A stretch of 45,565 nucleotides of DNA from contig SWDI01000005.1 in assembly GCA_005116955.1 (NCBI GenBank), forward strand, positions 219,263 through 264,827, given 5' to 3'. Shown piece after piece: positions 1 through 8,840 of the stretch. The DNA comes from Nitrospira sp. Its GTDB lineage: Bacteria > Nitrospirota > Nitrospiria > Nitrospirales > Nitrospiraceae. Within the stretch, counting starts at the first letter, position 1. The number at the start of each line of letters is the position of its first letter. Under the pieces are notes generated by a model. That model saw only the letters and a list, made by a program, of their open reading frames with translations. It was not told the origin of the DNA and searched no databases. Both the position numbers and the translations under genes were made by a program.

Positions 1-220
1 GATCAAGCAATGTGGATGCCATGCCGGTTCCCGCTCCGCATACGATCGGACACCATCGTGGACGTTGCCAGTCCCGTACTTAGCCGGAGAATAGGGGACG
101 ACCAATCACGATCACCCTTGCACCGGAGATTTCAGCGATAATTCTTCTCTGCCACTACACTCTTTGCTAATCTTTTCTTGCCTATGGAGATACCTCATCC
201 AATAAGCGGAGAACGCCACC
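1..220. other. Upstream non-coding stretch
   Basis: No convincing coding frame is visible in this leading stretch. It should hold the promoter of the three-gene envelope operon that starts at 221, but no clear -35/-10 pair can be chosen by eye. A purine-rich segment just upstream of the tandem ATG codons at 221 and 224 is a weak ribosome binding site. Confidence 0.4.
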
Positions 221-1003
221 ATGATGGCTCTGCCCACTAAGACGTCTGTACTTACAGCCTTCCTGTTTTTCACATTCCTTTCAGCCGCTTCTGCCGAATT
301 TCATACACACCCGGATTTCGAAAAGAGGTCCGCGCATATCAAGCAAATCTCTCTTCTTCCACCACAGATCCATATGTTCGAGATCGGTGCTGGAGGCACG
401 CTCGAAAAGATGGAAGCTTGGTCACAGGCAGCTGGAGCCAATATACGTAAAGCCATGAAAGAAGAATTCACAAAACGGGAATACCTACAGCTTACAGAGT
501 TCGATGAGCTGACCCTTTCTGGCCCCGCCCGCTTGACGTATGACGAAACTTTCCTCCTCTACGATGTGATCTCAAACGATATCTTGACCCATACGTTCTC
601 CACCCCAAGCGTTCACCACACCCGCACTGTTGTAACAACGCCATTTTTCTCCTGGAAGGCCCGAGACTTTTCTTATGCGCTGGGTAAAGAAGTAGGTATG
701 TTTACATCTTCTCATGTCGATGCCTACCTTGTGGTGCGAGGTTTCGACCAGCGATCATCGGGCGGAAGAAAGGCCCTGGGGGTAGGAACAGCTCTTGTTG
801 GAGCAGCACTTGGAGTGGCGATAATTCCCCAGCGTGGAGCGAATCTGTTCTGGGCCTCACTGGTTGATGCTCATACTGGCGACATCCTCTGGTTTTCAAG
901 ATCACTCACTCCGCACGATCTTCGTAATTCTGAAGAAGCCACAAAGCTGGTACTCGAGTTCATGACAGACCTGTCCACCATTGGCCTCCCGGCCAACCCC
1001 TGA
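221..1003 (+). CDS. Secreted protein of unknown function
   Basis: A 260-residue protein with a clear N-terminal signal peptide: basic start, hydrophobic stretch around residues 10-25, and a probable cleavage site after ASA. No cysteine lipobox is seen, so it is probably periplasmic or outer-membrane associated. Around residues 183-202 there is a glycine/alanine-rich stretch (GVGTALVGAALGVAIIP) that could be a membrane hairpin. The following segment (SLVDAHTGDILWFSRS) resembles the end of curli-associated or GNA1162-like lipoproteins, where a 'trait reported to the envelope' domain ends with such a motif, but I do not recognise the family. It sits 2 bases upstream of the M48 peptidase gene and is the first gene of a three-gene operon. 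Start may be ATG 221 or 224. Confidence 0.75.
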   Translation: MMALPTKTSVLTAFLFFTFLSAASAEFHTHPDFEKRSAHIKQISLLPPQIHMFEIGAGGTLEKMEAWSQAAGANIRKAMKEEFTKREYLQLTEFDELTLSGPARLTYDETFLLYDVISNDILTHTFSTPSVHHTRTVVTTPFFSWKARDFSYALGKEVGMFTSSHVDAYLVVRGFDQRSSGGRKALGVGTALVGAALGVAIIPQRGANLFWASLVDAHTGDILWFSRSLTPHDLRNSEEATKLVLEFMTDLSTIGLPANP

Positions 1004-1005
1004 CA

Positions 1006-2166
1006 ATGCGAGTCCTGCAATTTGTGATCATCACAAGCGTATGGTTCCTTACTGGGTGTGGCACCACCCCGTTTGGAACCAGCTCTGATAATACGTTAGA
1101 TGAAGATGAACGACGGCTGTGGGCAGCGGTCACAGAAGAAGAGAAACGGATTGACCAGAGCGGCCTCCTCTACGCCGATTCAGCTGTTAATGACTATCTC
1201 ATCTCCGTCATGCACAAACTTAGCCCGCCGGGATTGACTCCGGATCTCCTGGCGATCGAAGTGCGGGTACTGAAAAACCCTCTCCTCAACGCTTTCGCCT
1301 TTCCTAATGGGAAAATCTACGTTCATACCGGCATGCTGGCGCGGATCGAGAATGAAGCGCAGCTGGCGACACTGCTCGGCCATGAACTCACGCACGCCAC
1401 TCATCGCCATACGATTGAGGAGTTGCGTGGCGTACGACGGGCCACGACAGCCCTGGCCACCCTGCATATGATTGCCCTGCCCTTTGGAGTTTTTGGCCTC
1501 GCGGCTACGACCCTTGGCACAATTGGCACACTGGGATCGGTCACGGGCTATTCCCGTGGAAAGGAGCAGGAAGCGGATGAGGAAGGGATCCGACTCATGG
1601 TCAAAGCGGGCTATTCACCACAGGAGGCGCCGAAACTCTTCGAGCACTTGAAGGAAGAAATCGGCTTTCGAAAGGTGAAAGAACCCTATTTCTTCGGCAG
1701 CCATCCAAAGATCCAAGATCGCATTGATAGCTTTCGTGATCTATTGAAAAGCAAGTATGCCGACCAAAGGGGAGAGATTGGGGCCGACCGTTACGACGCC
1801 GTGATGACACCGTTGGTCATCGACAACGCCGAGACCGATCTGGCCATCGGGCGATTTCAGTTGGCCCAGCGCGATTTGGAGCGGATTCTCAGCAAACAAT
1901 CTCGTCATGCACGAGCACATTATCTTTTAGGCGAAGTCTGTCGGCAACGCAAGGGCGAAGGAGACGCCGAACTGAGCGAAAAACACTATCGTCAAGCAAT
2001 TACAGTCGATCCTCAACTTCCCGCCCCCCACCGGGCACTCGGTTACGCACTGCTCAAGAGAGGAGACCACCAGAACGCCAAGGCGGAGCTTCTCAAGTAT
2101 CTCGAGCTGGCACCCCAAGCCTCCGATCGAGCCTATGTTGAACAAGCCCTCAAGGAGTCGCCATGA
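1006..2166 (+). CDS. M48 family zinc metallopeptidase lipoprotein with TPR repeats
   Basis: A 386-residue protein with a lipoprotein signal peptide (LTGC lipobox near residue 18). The peptidase domain carries the zinc motif HELTH at about residue 126 and the third ligand in EQEAD near residue 187, so both metal-binding elements are intact. A hydrophobic loop lies between them. The C-terminal third (about 270-380) consists of TPR-like helices (ARAHYLLGEVCRQRKGEG, PAPHRALGYALLKRGDHQNA). This architecture is that of the BepA/LoiP class of periplasmic M48 proteases, which survey outer-membrane protein assembly. It follows the preceding gene by 2 bases and overlaps the next start by 4 bases, so all three are probably translated together. 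The peptidase class is certain; the BepA-like role is inferred. Confidence 0.92.
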   Translation: MRVLQFVIITSVWFLTGCGTTPFGTSSDNTLDEDERRLWAAVTEEEKRIDQSGLLYADSAVNDYLISVMHKLSPPGLTPDLLAIEVRVLKNPLLNAFAFPNGKIYVHTGMLARIENEAQLATLLGHELTHATHRHTIEELRGVRRATTALATLHMIALPFGVFGLAATTLGTIGTLGSVTGYSRGKEQEADEEGIRLMVKAGYSPQEAPKLFEHLKEEIGFRKVKEPYFFGSHPKIQDRIDSFRDLLKSKYADQRGEIGADRYDAVMTPLVIDNAETDLAIGRFQLAQRDLERILSKQSRHARAHYLLGEVCRQRKGEGDAELSEKHYRQAITVDPQLPAPHRALGYALLKRGDHQNAKAELLKYLELAPQASDRAYVEQALKESP

Positions 2167-2753
2167 CAGCCCACTATCTTCTCAGTCTCATCCTGATTTT
2201 CTCTATCGGCGGTTGCCTACCCCGTCAAGCTAAATTTTCGCCCGTCGGAGCAGAGGAGCAACTCCCGACTGATCAGATCTGGGCTGATTGGCCGTCTGAA
2301 TGGATGACATTTCGGCCAGCTGAATATGATAAAGACGCCAACAAGGAAGGGACTTTGCTCTTACTCTCCAAGGACGGTTTTAGTTTGCAAACCATTACAC
2401 TGACGAAGCGTCCCGTGGGAAATGATTTCAAACATACCCAGAAGAAACTTACGCCCGGCATGCTCCCACAGGAAGCGGCGGAGATAGTCCTGGATAATGT
2501 GAAGGCGACCCCTCAGGTCGTTGATCTCCAGATTATCGAAAACGGACCGGCCATCGTAGCGGGAGCGCCTGGATTTAAACTCACCTATACCTACCGAGAG
2601 AAATCCGGCCTGACCCGCCAAGCCACTCTGTACGGGACTCTCGATAGAGACACGCTGGTGACGTTGTCCTATGATGCGGTTAAACGTCACTATTTCCAAA
2701 AAGACTTGGCGACTTTCGAAAAGGCCAAGGACAGTTTACGCTGGAAATCCTGA
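2163..2753 (+). CDS. Lipoprotein of unknown function
   Basis: A 196-residue protein with a classical lipoprotein signal peptide ending in the lipobox IGGC near residue 18. The mature part has a GFSLQTITLTKRPVG-type beta segment and a C-terminal half (GAPGFKLTYTYREKSGL, LYGTLDRDTLVTLSYDAVKR) that looks like a beta-rich fold of the kind found in outer-membrane lipoproteins. I do not recognise a named family. Its ATG overlaps the stop of the M48 peptidase gene, indicating translational coupling and a shared envelope role. Confidence 0.8.
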   Translation: MTAHYLLSLILIFSIGGCLPRQAKFSPVGAEEQLPTDQIWADWPSEWMTFRPAEYDKDANKEGTLLLLSKDGFSLQTITLTKRPVGNDFKHTQKKLTPGMLPQEAAEIVLDNVKATPQVVDLQIIENGPAIVAGAPGFKLTYTYREKSGLTRQATLYGTLDRDTLVTLSYDAVKRHYFQKDLATFEKAKDSLRWKS

Positions 2754-2771
2754 TTCCTGGCAAGACAGGCA

Positions 2772-3878
2772 TCAATACGACACAGTCGCCAACGTCGGAT
2801 TCGCCTCACGTTGGCCCTCAACGGTCACCGACACCCGTCCGAGGATACGGCCGTCGGCCGCTTCGATATCGACCCGCCAATCGCCTGGATCCAGGCCCTG
2901 CTTGAAGCTGTATGCCCGATACCCGCCCTCGCGTCCACCTGAGATCTTGAGCGGGATTTTGTCCGCATGTGTAAACGGTCGGCTGTCGTTCGGACGGTAG
3001 TACCAGTGGTGATAGATCGTGGTGTGGAGATCAACCGGCGCAAACACAGCGGTGAAGCAATAGATCGGCTCATTTTCCGGGAAGGTCGTATCTGAACGTT
3101 TCCAGACTTGATACCACCGTTTCTCAAACGACAATTCAAACTGGTCACCAGTTCGCTTAACCTCATGATACATCCCGCCGAACTTCATCGCGAGCGGCAC
3201 GGGCGGAATCCAATTCAGAAAGTAGAATCCAACCAGCATGCCGATCAGTGCCGCGGCAGGAACCGACACCCCAATGGCTTCACGTCGCGATCGGCCGAGA
3301 TTATTCCGATAGATCAGCTGAGCCACGCGCAACGTCACCACGACACTCACGATGGCCCCAATCACAAAAATCGCCGCGTTCATGACTCCGGTGATGACGG
3401 GCAAAAAGAATGTGAAGAACGCAAAGCAGACCACCGCATAGAGACTGATCAGCAGCCTGAGATTCGACAGTCGGTCACGCAAAAACTCATTGGCCACCAA
3501 GAGCAGAATCAGCAGGGCAAAGAAGACCGCAGTACCGGTGAACGTGGCGCTTTTCGAATAGAAAATGGTATAGGCGCTGAACAGGCCGCCCAAGAGAAAC
3601 TGCATGGCCATCGGGTAGTAGGGCCTGGCCTGGACCAGCTTCCGGACTAGGCCCGGAGCACTGGCCTGCTCCTCACCCTCCACCGCGGCGACACCTATTC
3701 GTCCGGTCAAGACGATTAACGCACCGAGCAAGACCAGATAGAGCAGTAAGATCAAATTATCGAGCAACCGGTCGATCCGTGTAAGCGTCAGTGTGTCATA
3801 GGTCACACCCGAGAGAAAAAACACGGCCGGCATGAACGGTTTGGCGAGAACGGACTGAATCTTTACCAGAGGCCTCAT
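2772..3878 (-). CDS. Multi-pass membrane protein with C-terminal DUF2914 domain
   Basis: The protein has about six to eight hydrophobic segments in its first 230 residues, followed by a soluble domain (VKRTGDQFELSFEKRW, IYCFTAVFAPVD, IYHHWYYRPNDSRPF, GGYRAYSFKQGLDPGDWRVD). That last part is the DUF2914 domain, which is usually found in secreted or membrane-anchored proteins of unknown role. I place the start at the ATG ending at 3878 (MRPLVKIQS); a longer open frame reaches 3947, but its extra 23 residues are polar and not typical. It is the last of seven minus-strand genes and converges on the + operon ending at 2753, with only 18 bases between. Confidence 0.85.
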   Translation of the reverse strand: MRPLVKIQSVLAKPFMPAVFFLSGVTYDTLTLTRIDRLLDNLILLLYLVLLGALIVLTGRIGVAAVEGEEQASAPGLVRKLVQARPYYPMAMQFLLGGLFSAYTIFYSKSATFTGTAVFFALLILLLVANEFLRDRLSNLRLLISLYAVVCFAFFTFFLPVITGVMNAAIFVIGAIVSVVVTLRVAQLIYRNNLGRSRREAIGVSVPAAALIGMLVGFYFLNWIPPVPLAMKFGGMYHEVKRTGDQFELSFEKRWYQVWKRSDTTFPENEPIYCFTAVFAPVDLHTTIYHHWYYRPNDSRPFTHADKIPLKISGGREGGYRAYSFKQGLDPGDWRVDIEAADGRILGRVSVTVEGQREANPTLATVSY

Positions 3879-3965
3879 GCCGTTCCTGTGCGAAATCCCG
3901 CTTGATAATTCACGGCACGTACCGAATCGTGCGACAACCCACACCATGTCGGAGACGGATTCTCG

Positions 3966-4133
3966 GGATGCTCAAAACGGTCGTCGTTCATCACCCGCCC
4001 TACCCCGGCGCACCAAGACGCGCCTTATCCCAAGCGAGGCCGCGGACAAGAACATTATTGGAGGCATACCCTCTCGGGTCCATTGAAGATTTTTTCGAGG
4101 CGAGAAGAACGTTGGAGGCCTTGTTCAGCATCC
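3966..4133. repeat. Palindromic intergenic element (MITE/REP-like)
   Basis: The ends are imperfect inverted repeats. The left end reads GGATGCTCAAAACGGTCGTC, and the reverse complement of the right end reads GGATGCTGAACAAGGCCTCC; the first seven bases match exactly. It fills the gap between two minus-strand genes. The termini resemble those of the palindromic element at 38493-38607 (GCTGAACAAGGCC-like), so the two may be diverged members of one family. No coding function. Confidence 0.45.
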
Positions 4134-4135
4134 TG

Positions 4136-5236
4136 TCACACAAATGCGGGCAACGGAGCGTAGGCAACGGGATGACCGATCACCCGTTCCAACCAGGGCG
4201 CCATCGCTTCTTCGGGAAGGGGTGCCTGATTGAGACGCACTTCGATCTTGAACTGTCCGTTGACCCCGACAATGCCAATGATCGCGGAGGCATCGTCCGA
4301 TTCGGGCAAGAGCTCCTGTGTCTGAAATTCACAGAGCGTGGCGTACAGAAGGCCGTGCGGTTGAATCGCCTGCAGCACTTCGGGGAGATCATCCAATGGA
4401 CAATGCACTGAGCACCGATAGGCAAGCCGTGCTCCAGGCTCAATCTGCTGGAATTCCGTCAGTGCCGCTTCGGAAAACCCTGTCAGATAGGCTCGAACAC
4501 CGGCCGGTTCCGGGCCGAATGTCTCCGCGAGCTTGCTGGCCGGTACCAGAAACTCAAACGCATCTGACGTGTTGTACTCGAACTGGCAGGGACCAAACGC
4601 ATCGGGCCAGGAGCAGAAAAATGGAACAGACGTATCAGCCGACTTGAGCACCACCGCATTCTTTTCGACAGAGGTTTCAACCGGCACATTCACGATAGCG
4701 ATGGCTTCCAGAAATGCGGCGCGCCGCTCGTCCAACCAGCGAGCCCGTTCGATATCACCACGTGTTTCACCGGGCGTGATGACCTCCTGCGTTTGAAGGC
4801 GGATCCGGATGAATGAGTGCGCATGCCGGAACCCGATCCAGAACATGCCACGTTGCTCATGAAACCGCAGCACGTCTCGGATGCGCCACGGATGGCTGAT
4901 AGAGCAGTAGGTGCCGATATCCTGAAAGCGCTCGTAGACCGTATGATAGGCTCCAGACAGAAGGAAAAAGTCGCCGCGCCACTGCTCACGCATATGCACC
5001 AGCGTGACATCTTCCGTCGCCCAGGGATCCAGCTGATCGAAGTCATCAGCGGACTCGACAGCCCATTCCTCCACGTAGCAGATCACGTCGCTGGCAGGCG
5101 AGACCGACTTGAGCCCGAGCGTGGCGAGTCGGTCCCCGACGGCAAGCGCCTGACCGAAGGTTAGTGGTCCCGTCGTTTCCCATCGCCGCTCACGCACTCT
5201 GGGGGATCCTTGACAATAGATTGCGGGTGCCGTCAC
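4136..5236 (-). CDS. Conserved hypothetical protein
   Basis: A 366-residue soluble protein with no signal peptide or membrane segment. It is acidic and rich in aromatic residues (EQWRGDFFLLSGAYHTVYER, FHEQRGMFWIGFRHAHSF). It also contains a segment with several cysteines (YRCSVHCPLDD) in the C-terminal third. No family is recognised and no catalytic motif stands out. Alternative starts exist, but the first ATG gives a plausible N-terminus. It lies 42 bases downstream of the lipoprotein gene on the same strand. Confidence 0.7.
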   Translation of the reverse strand: MTAPAIYCQGSPRVRERRWETTGPLTFGQALAVGDRLATLGLKSVSPASDVICYVEEWAVESADDFDQLDPWATEDVTLVHMREQWRGDFFLLSGAYHTVYERFQDIGTYCSISHPWRIRDVLRFHEQRGMFWIGFRHAHSFIRIRLQTQEVITPGETRGDIERARWLDERRAAFLEAIAIVNVPVETSVEKNAVVLKSADTSVPFFCSWPDAFGPCQFEYNTSDAFEFLVPASKLAETFGPEPAGVRAYLTGFSEAALTEFQQIEPGARLAYRCSVHCPLDDLPEVLQAIQPHGLLYATLCEFQTQELLPESDDASAIIGIVGVNGQFKIEVRLNQAPLPEEAMAPWLERVIGHPVAYAPLPAFV

Positions 5237-5278
5237 CGCTCAGGCGCACAGCGCCTCTCACGACTGCGTCACAATAGT

Positions 5279-5935
5279 TCACTCTTGCAGGAGGCGGCGA
5301 GCCGGGCGCAACGCCTTGTTGTCGATCGTCGTGTCGGCGATCAGCCGATCCAGTCCGTCTTTCAAGGTCGCCGCCAGTTGTTCGCGCACGTCATCTTCAT
5401 TGAACCAGAACACCGTTCGACTCCGACCCCCTTCAATGGTACGAATGGTGGTGCTTCGGTCGGCGAGATTCCGAGCCTGAACCGTCAACCGGCTGCTGGT
5501 ATCAATGACGGTGGACAAGACGCGGCTCTTCACGGTCACGGAAAAATCCTGCACCTGTCCACTGATGATAATATCGGCATCCGTGGCAGATCCAGCCGGA
5601 GCCACACGCACATTCCACACCCGATCTCGCCACCCGCGAGTTTTCAAGCGATCGGCGAGTCGCTGGGTGATCGCGCCTGCAGGCCGATCGCCCAACACAT
5701 CGAACTGCGTGGTGCCGCCCCAGAGATGCGTACGCGTGCCCACACGGCTCTTGTCTGCCCGTCGATCGTCAAACGGTTCGATGGCGATCTTGACCGGCTC
5801 AATGTCGGTCACCTGCACCATCGGGGGCTTCTCCCGCAAATCCATATACCGCATCTCTCCTGTTCCCCTACAGCCGGCCAGCAGGGTCGCCATCATGATG
5901 GCACAGCCCACAACACGCAATGACGATTGCTTCAC
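5279..5935 (-). CDS. Lipoprotein, YajG-like
   Basis: A lipoprotein of about 218 residues with lipobox LLAGC. I chose the GTG start ending at 5935 because a strong ribosome binding site (GGGAGGAG) lies five bases upstream; the longer frame to 5959 would overrun that site. The mature region (VKIAIEPFDDRR, GAITQRLADRLKTRGW, ADIIISGQVQDFSV, LKDGLDRLIAD) follows the pattern of YajG/DUF-type outer-membrane lipoproteins. These have a conserved 'I-x-PF-x-D-x-R' strand, a 'L-x-x-G' helix and an 'I-x-G-x-V' strand. The role in these families is poorly known; involvement in envelope biogenesis is inferred. Confidence 0.8.
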   Translation of the reverse strand: MKQSSLRVVGCAIMMATLLAGCRGTGEMRYMDLREKPPMVQVTDIEPVKIAIEPFDDRRADKSRVGTRTHLWGGTTQFDVLGDRPAGAITQRLADRLKTRGWRDRVWNVRVAPAGSATDADIIISGQVQDFSVTVKSRVLSTVIDTSSRLTVQARNLADRSTTIRTIEGGRSRTVFWFNEDDVREQLAATLKDGLDRLIADTTIDNKALRPARRLLQE

Positions 5936-6017
5936 AGGCTCCTCCCGGTCAAAGGTCAAAAAGAGTGGCGGCCCAGTCTACCCAAGTTTGGTGCCAGAGA
6001 CAATTAGGATAAATAAG

Positions 6018-6641
6018 TTACGGGGTGACGAGGGGGAACAGTGACCGAAAGGTTTCGCACGCCAGCTGAGCCAACTGACCCTCCCGTACTCGAGAATCTG
6101 CCAACGGCACGCAGCGAATGACCTTCAGAAACGACCGTTCAGCCAACACGGCAGCAATCTGGGCCTTTCGGTCATGGGTGATCGGCAGCGTATAGCCCTC
6201 CCCCTGTTTACACTCCCATAACGACGGGGCTAGAGAAAGTTCGAGGTCTTTTCCTGCCAGCTGATGAAAGCGACCGAGCAGCTGTCGCTTGTACCGTCCG
6301 ATCTCCGAACCTTCCAACAAGAGCGCACAGACCACATGATGGCCCCACCAGACCAGCGTACGGAACGTGAACATGTTCCCGCCGGAGAAGTGTTTGGGAC
6401 AATCAAGGTATTGATACGGAAAATCTTCCAGATGCTCACCTTTTACCAGCTGATGGAGGTGTGGCTTGAAATCAGGAGGAGCAACAAGCGACAGACCTGC
6501 CAGCTCATTCTGTAAGGCGCCATGCGTTGCCTCAAGCATGGCTCGTATTTTTGTCGTGATCGCAGCCTTTTTCCGAAAGAACTGTGCATCGGCCAGCAGC
6601 AGGGTTTCGTCATCAGTAAACACAGTGGAGTGGGACATCAT
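6018..6641 (-). CDS. Conserved hypothetical protein
   Basis: A 207-residue soluble protein beginning with tandem ATG codons (6641 and 6638). There is no signal peptide. A striking central block (PYQYLDCPKHFSGGNMFTFR, LVWWGHHVVCALLLEG) is aromatic and histidine-rich, and probably forms the conserved core. I do not recognise the family. It is followed on the same strand by the YajG-like gene and preceded, 45 bases away, by the C-H-C-C zinc-finger gene. Confidence 0.7.
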   Translation of the reverse strand: MMSHSTVFTDDETLLLADAQFFRKKAAITTKIRAMLEATHGALQNELAGLSLVAPPDFKPHLHQLVKGEHLEDFPYQYLDCPKHFSGGNMFTFRTLVWWGHHVVCALLLEGSEIGRYKRQLLGRFHQLAGKDLELSLAPSLWECKQGEGYTLPITHDRKAQIAAVLAERSFLKVIRCVPLADSRVREGQLAQLACETFRSLFPLVTP

Positions 6642-6686
6642 GGTAGGGATGTGAAGGTACGATGCTCCCTTCCTCTCAGCTCCGGA

Positions 6687-7058
6687 TTACTTATAGCGTG
6701 TTTCAAACGCCGAGACCGTCAGTTCGTACTGCCGTCGGCAGTCGGCACAGCGCAGCCGTACCAGATCCTGAAAGACATCCATCTCGCGAAGTGTCAAAGA
6801 GGCATGATGAGTTGAAACACACGCCTTGAGGAACTCTTCACCCGGCGGCTCGTCTCGTGAAGTACCTGCTCCCGCCATGTGTTGGGCCGAGGCTGCGTGC
6901 GACGTGACCGTCGCGACCGTCAGATAGTGAGCCGACTTGCATGAACTGCAGATGAGAACCAATGCGTTCTCATCCGTCATTCGCTTAGCGGTCACACACA
7001 GAGGGTGGACAGACCAACACTGCTGAAGAAAGGCCCCACTTCGGATGACCTGCGCCAT
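6687..7058 (-). CDS. Small protein with two C-H-C-C zinc-finger-like repeats
   Basis: A 123-residue protein made of two similar halves. Each half contains C-x3-H, about 18-19 residues, then C-x2-C followed by a Y-x-LTV strand. In the first half these are C14, H18, C37 and C40; in the second they are C80, H84, C104 and C107. The halves (ICSSCKSAHYLTV and RCADCRRQYELTV) clearly derive from each other. This spacing would suit tetrahedral zinc binding. No enzyme motif is present, so an adaptor or nucleic-acid/protein-binding role is possible. It lies in tandem with a PHD/RING-like gene (7268-7558). Confidence 0.65.
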   Translation of the reverse strand: MAQVIRSGAFLQQCWSVHPLCVTAKRMTDENALVLICSSCKSAHYLTVATVTSHAASAQHMAGAGTSRDEPPGEEFLKACVSTHHASLTLREMDVFQDLVRLRCADCRRQYELTVSAFETRYK

Positions 7059-7267
7059 AATTGTTTCAATCAGCCGTCATGCGACATGAGATTTGCGCAT
7101 CAATGTTCAACTGACCGGGCATCATGATCACACGGAAGGAGAGCAGAACCGCTTTTGCCCGATGCCGGCCAGCAAGACCAACAGGACCTTCGTACCGTGA
7201 ATGGCGTTGGAGAAGACACTGAACCGCCCCCGGCGCAAGGGCGCAGGACGAGACGACGAACAGGAAT

Positions 7268-7558
7268 TCATGACGGGACTGCCACAGGAGGCCCATCCTT
7301 CTTCAACGAAGGAGCGACTATCCCCTCCTGAACCGAACGACAGGTTTTGCACACCCGTGGCCGTGCTTTCAGGAAAGAGACCTTCCCACTGGCAAGACAA
7401 CTGTAATGGACGAATTCGTCACAGAGCGTGCAGCGAGACCAGCCTCCTCGGAGCATCGTTTTGTCCCGATAGAGGTTGTCCTGGCACACCCGGCAAAGCC
7501 TGGCCTCGACCCCGAGCAACATCGGCTCCCATTCCCCGCCGCCTTTTCGAATACTCAT
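7268..7558 (-). CDS. PHD/RING-like C4HC3 zinc-finger protein
   Basis: Starting at the ATG ending at 7558, the 96-residue product has C22-x2-C25, C43-x2-C46, H51, C54 and C70-x2-C73. This is the C4HC3 order and spacing of eukaryotic PHD/RINGv fingers and of the small prokaryotic RING families (Prok-RING type). The core reads RCTLCDEFVHYSC. A longer frame to 7597 is open but adds residues with no clear ribosome binding site. Prokaryotic members of this class are often linked to ubiquitin-like or membrane-associated systems; nothing nearby shows ubiquitin-like genes here, so the partner is unknown. A 209-base non-coding gap separates it from the other zinc-finger gene. Confidence 0.6.
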   Translation of the reverse strand: MSIRKGGGEWEPMLLGVEARLCRVCQDNLYRDKTMLRGGWSRCTLCDEFVHYSCLASGKVSFLKARPRVCKTCRSVQEGIVAPSLKKDGPPVAVPS

Positions 7559-7824
7559 AAGAGTCGGAGTATAGCGGGGCGAACAGCTGGAAAACAAGCG
7601 AGAGCGAGGTGCAAAGGGCGAACGGGTGCCGATGGTTATGTTTGACTACAAGACGCCACCCTATCCTTCTATGAATACACCTGTTACGCACATCTTCCGA
7701 TCGCAGTCGCGTGCATCAAAAGAGATTCATGAGGTGAATACAATCTGGGCGATTTTAGTGGGATCGCTCATGAGTAAGGCGAATTGAACACTCCCCACCA
7801 TGCGTTGGGCAATAGGGTTGGACA

Positions 7825-8283
7825 TCATAGACGGCCACTCTTCGTGGCACAGACGAGGTTCAGCTGACGCTCACGTTCTGCGACGGCAAGACGCTTAGCC
7901 TGGCGTTCTCCATAGTGAGACACCATGAACTTGCGCTTACGACTGTCGCCTTGTTCGTCGACCCAGGAGGCCAACCAAAAGACACGAATGGACCCGGTCG
8001 TTGCATTGTCCACTTGTTCGTATCTGCCGACGCCTGGAATACCCGATGTATTGTTCCGACGAAGACGAGTACGGACCCATATAGCATGGGCGTAGGCTGA
8101 GTATCGCCGAAGCAGTTCACCTCGATAGGCCTCAGCCGCCTTCAAGGCCTTGCCTTTCCCTCCATGGATTGCATCGGAGAACGTCTTCACGGCGATATGG
8201 TTGTGTCGTTGCACCGTGACCCGCCACGCATGGGTTCGGCTTGCCTCATGATCGATGCGGGTAATGTTGCGGAAAGCAGGCAT
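7825..8283 (-). CDS. AP2/ERF-like DNA-binding domain protein
   Basis: The product of about 152 residues contains two related segments. The first runs NITRIDHEASRTHAWRVTV followed by a K-AxxY helix. The second runs NNTSGIPGVGRYEQ, then FWLASWVDEQG, KFMVSHYGERQAKRLA and a final R-rich helix. The second has the layout of bacterial AP2 domains (S/T-G-I-x-G-V, W-x-A-x-W, a beta strand, then A-x-x-x-A helix), which bind DNA and often occur in mobile-element endonucleases. No nuclease motif is visible, so a transcription factor or remnant of a homing element is possible. The start is uncertain; ATG codons end at 8283, 8295 and 8346. Confidence 0.6.
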   Translation of the reverse strand: MPAFRNITRIDHEASRTHAWRVTVQRHNHIAVKTFSDAIHGGKGKALKAAEAYRGELLRRYSAYAHAIWVRTRLRRNNTSGIPGVGRYEQVDNATTGSIRVFWLASWVDEQGDSRKRKFMVSHYGERQAKRLAVAERERQLNLVCATKSGRL

Positions 8284-8840
8284 GTTGTAAAGCATTCTCG
8301 GCGGCGCGGAGCAGCCAGAGGTTGTACAGCCGCTGGTTCGGGACACACTTCGCGGTTCGAATTACGAGTGCTTACCGCGAAACAGTTTGAGTGACGCAAC
8401 GCGTCGCCCAAACAATGTTTAGCCCATTCATACAAGAGCCGGATCTTCGACTAATCCGTGACTCGCCAATGATTCGTCGGAATCATGCGCCACAATCATC
8501 CCTACTCCGATCAGTGAGAACGGCACCTGTTCCTGTTGGACCAACACATTGCGAAACACGACGCATTTTCCTCTGATCCAGTGATACCGTCAAGATTCAC
8601 CCTCGGGCACATGACGATCACCCACCCCTGATTCCTTTTACATAACCCGCATTGTCTCATAATTACGCGCATGTACCGAGCACCTCCCATAACCATAAAC
8701 CTCAAATCAATCTCGCGTGCGCGGTGCGCGAGCACAGGAGACCATCAAGCTCACTCCCACCCTACCCCGTTTGACTCATCTTTAATCGTTTGTTACTCTC
8801 CGCGCGAGTGAGGCCAGTTTCCCAACGAGAGCACAATTTC
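8284..8840. other. Non-coding region upstream of ispA
   Basis: No convincing gene is visible between the divergent AP2-like gene and ispA; open frames here are short and overlap on both strands. A small GC hairpin lies at 8712-8732 (CTCGCG, nine-base loop, CGCGAG). The stretch must contain the promoters of both flanking genes, but none is clear by eye. Confidence 0.4.
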
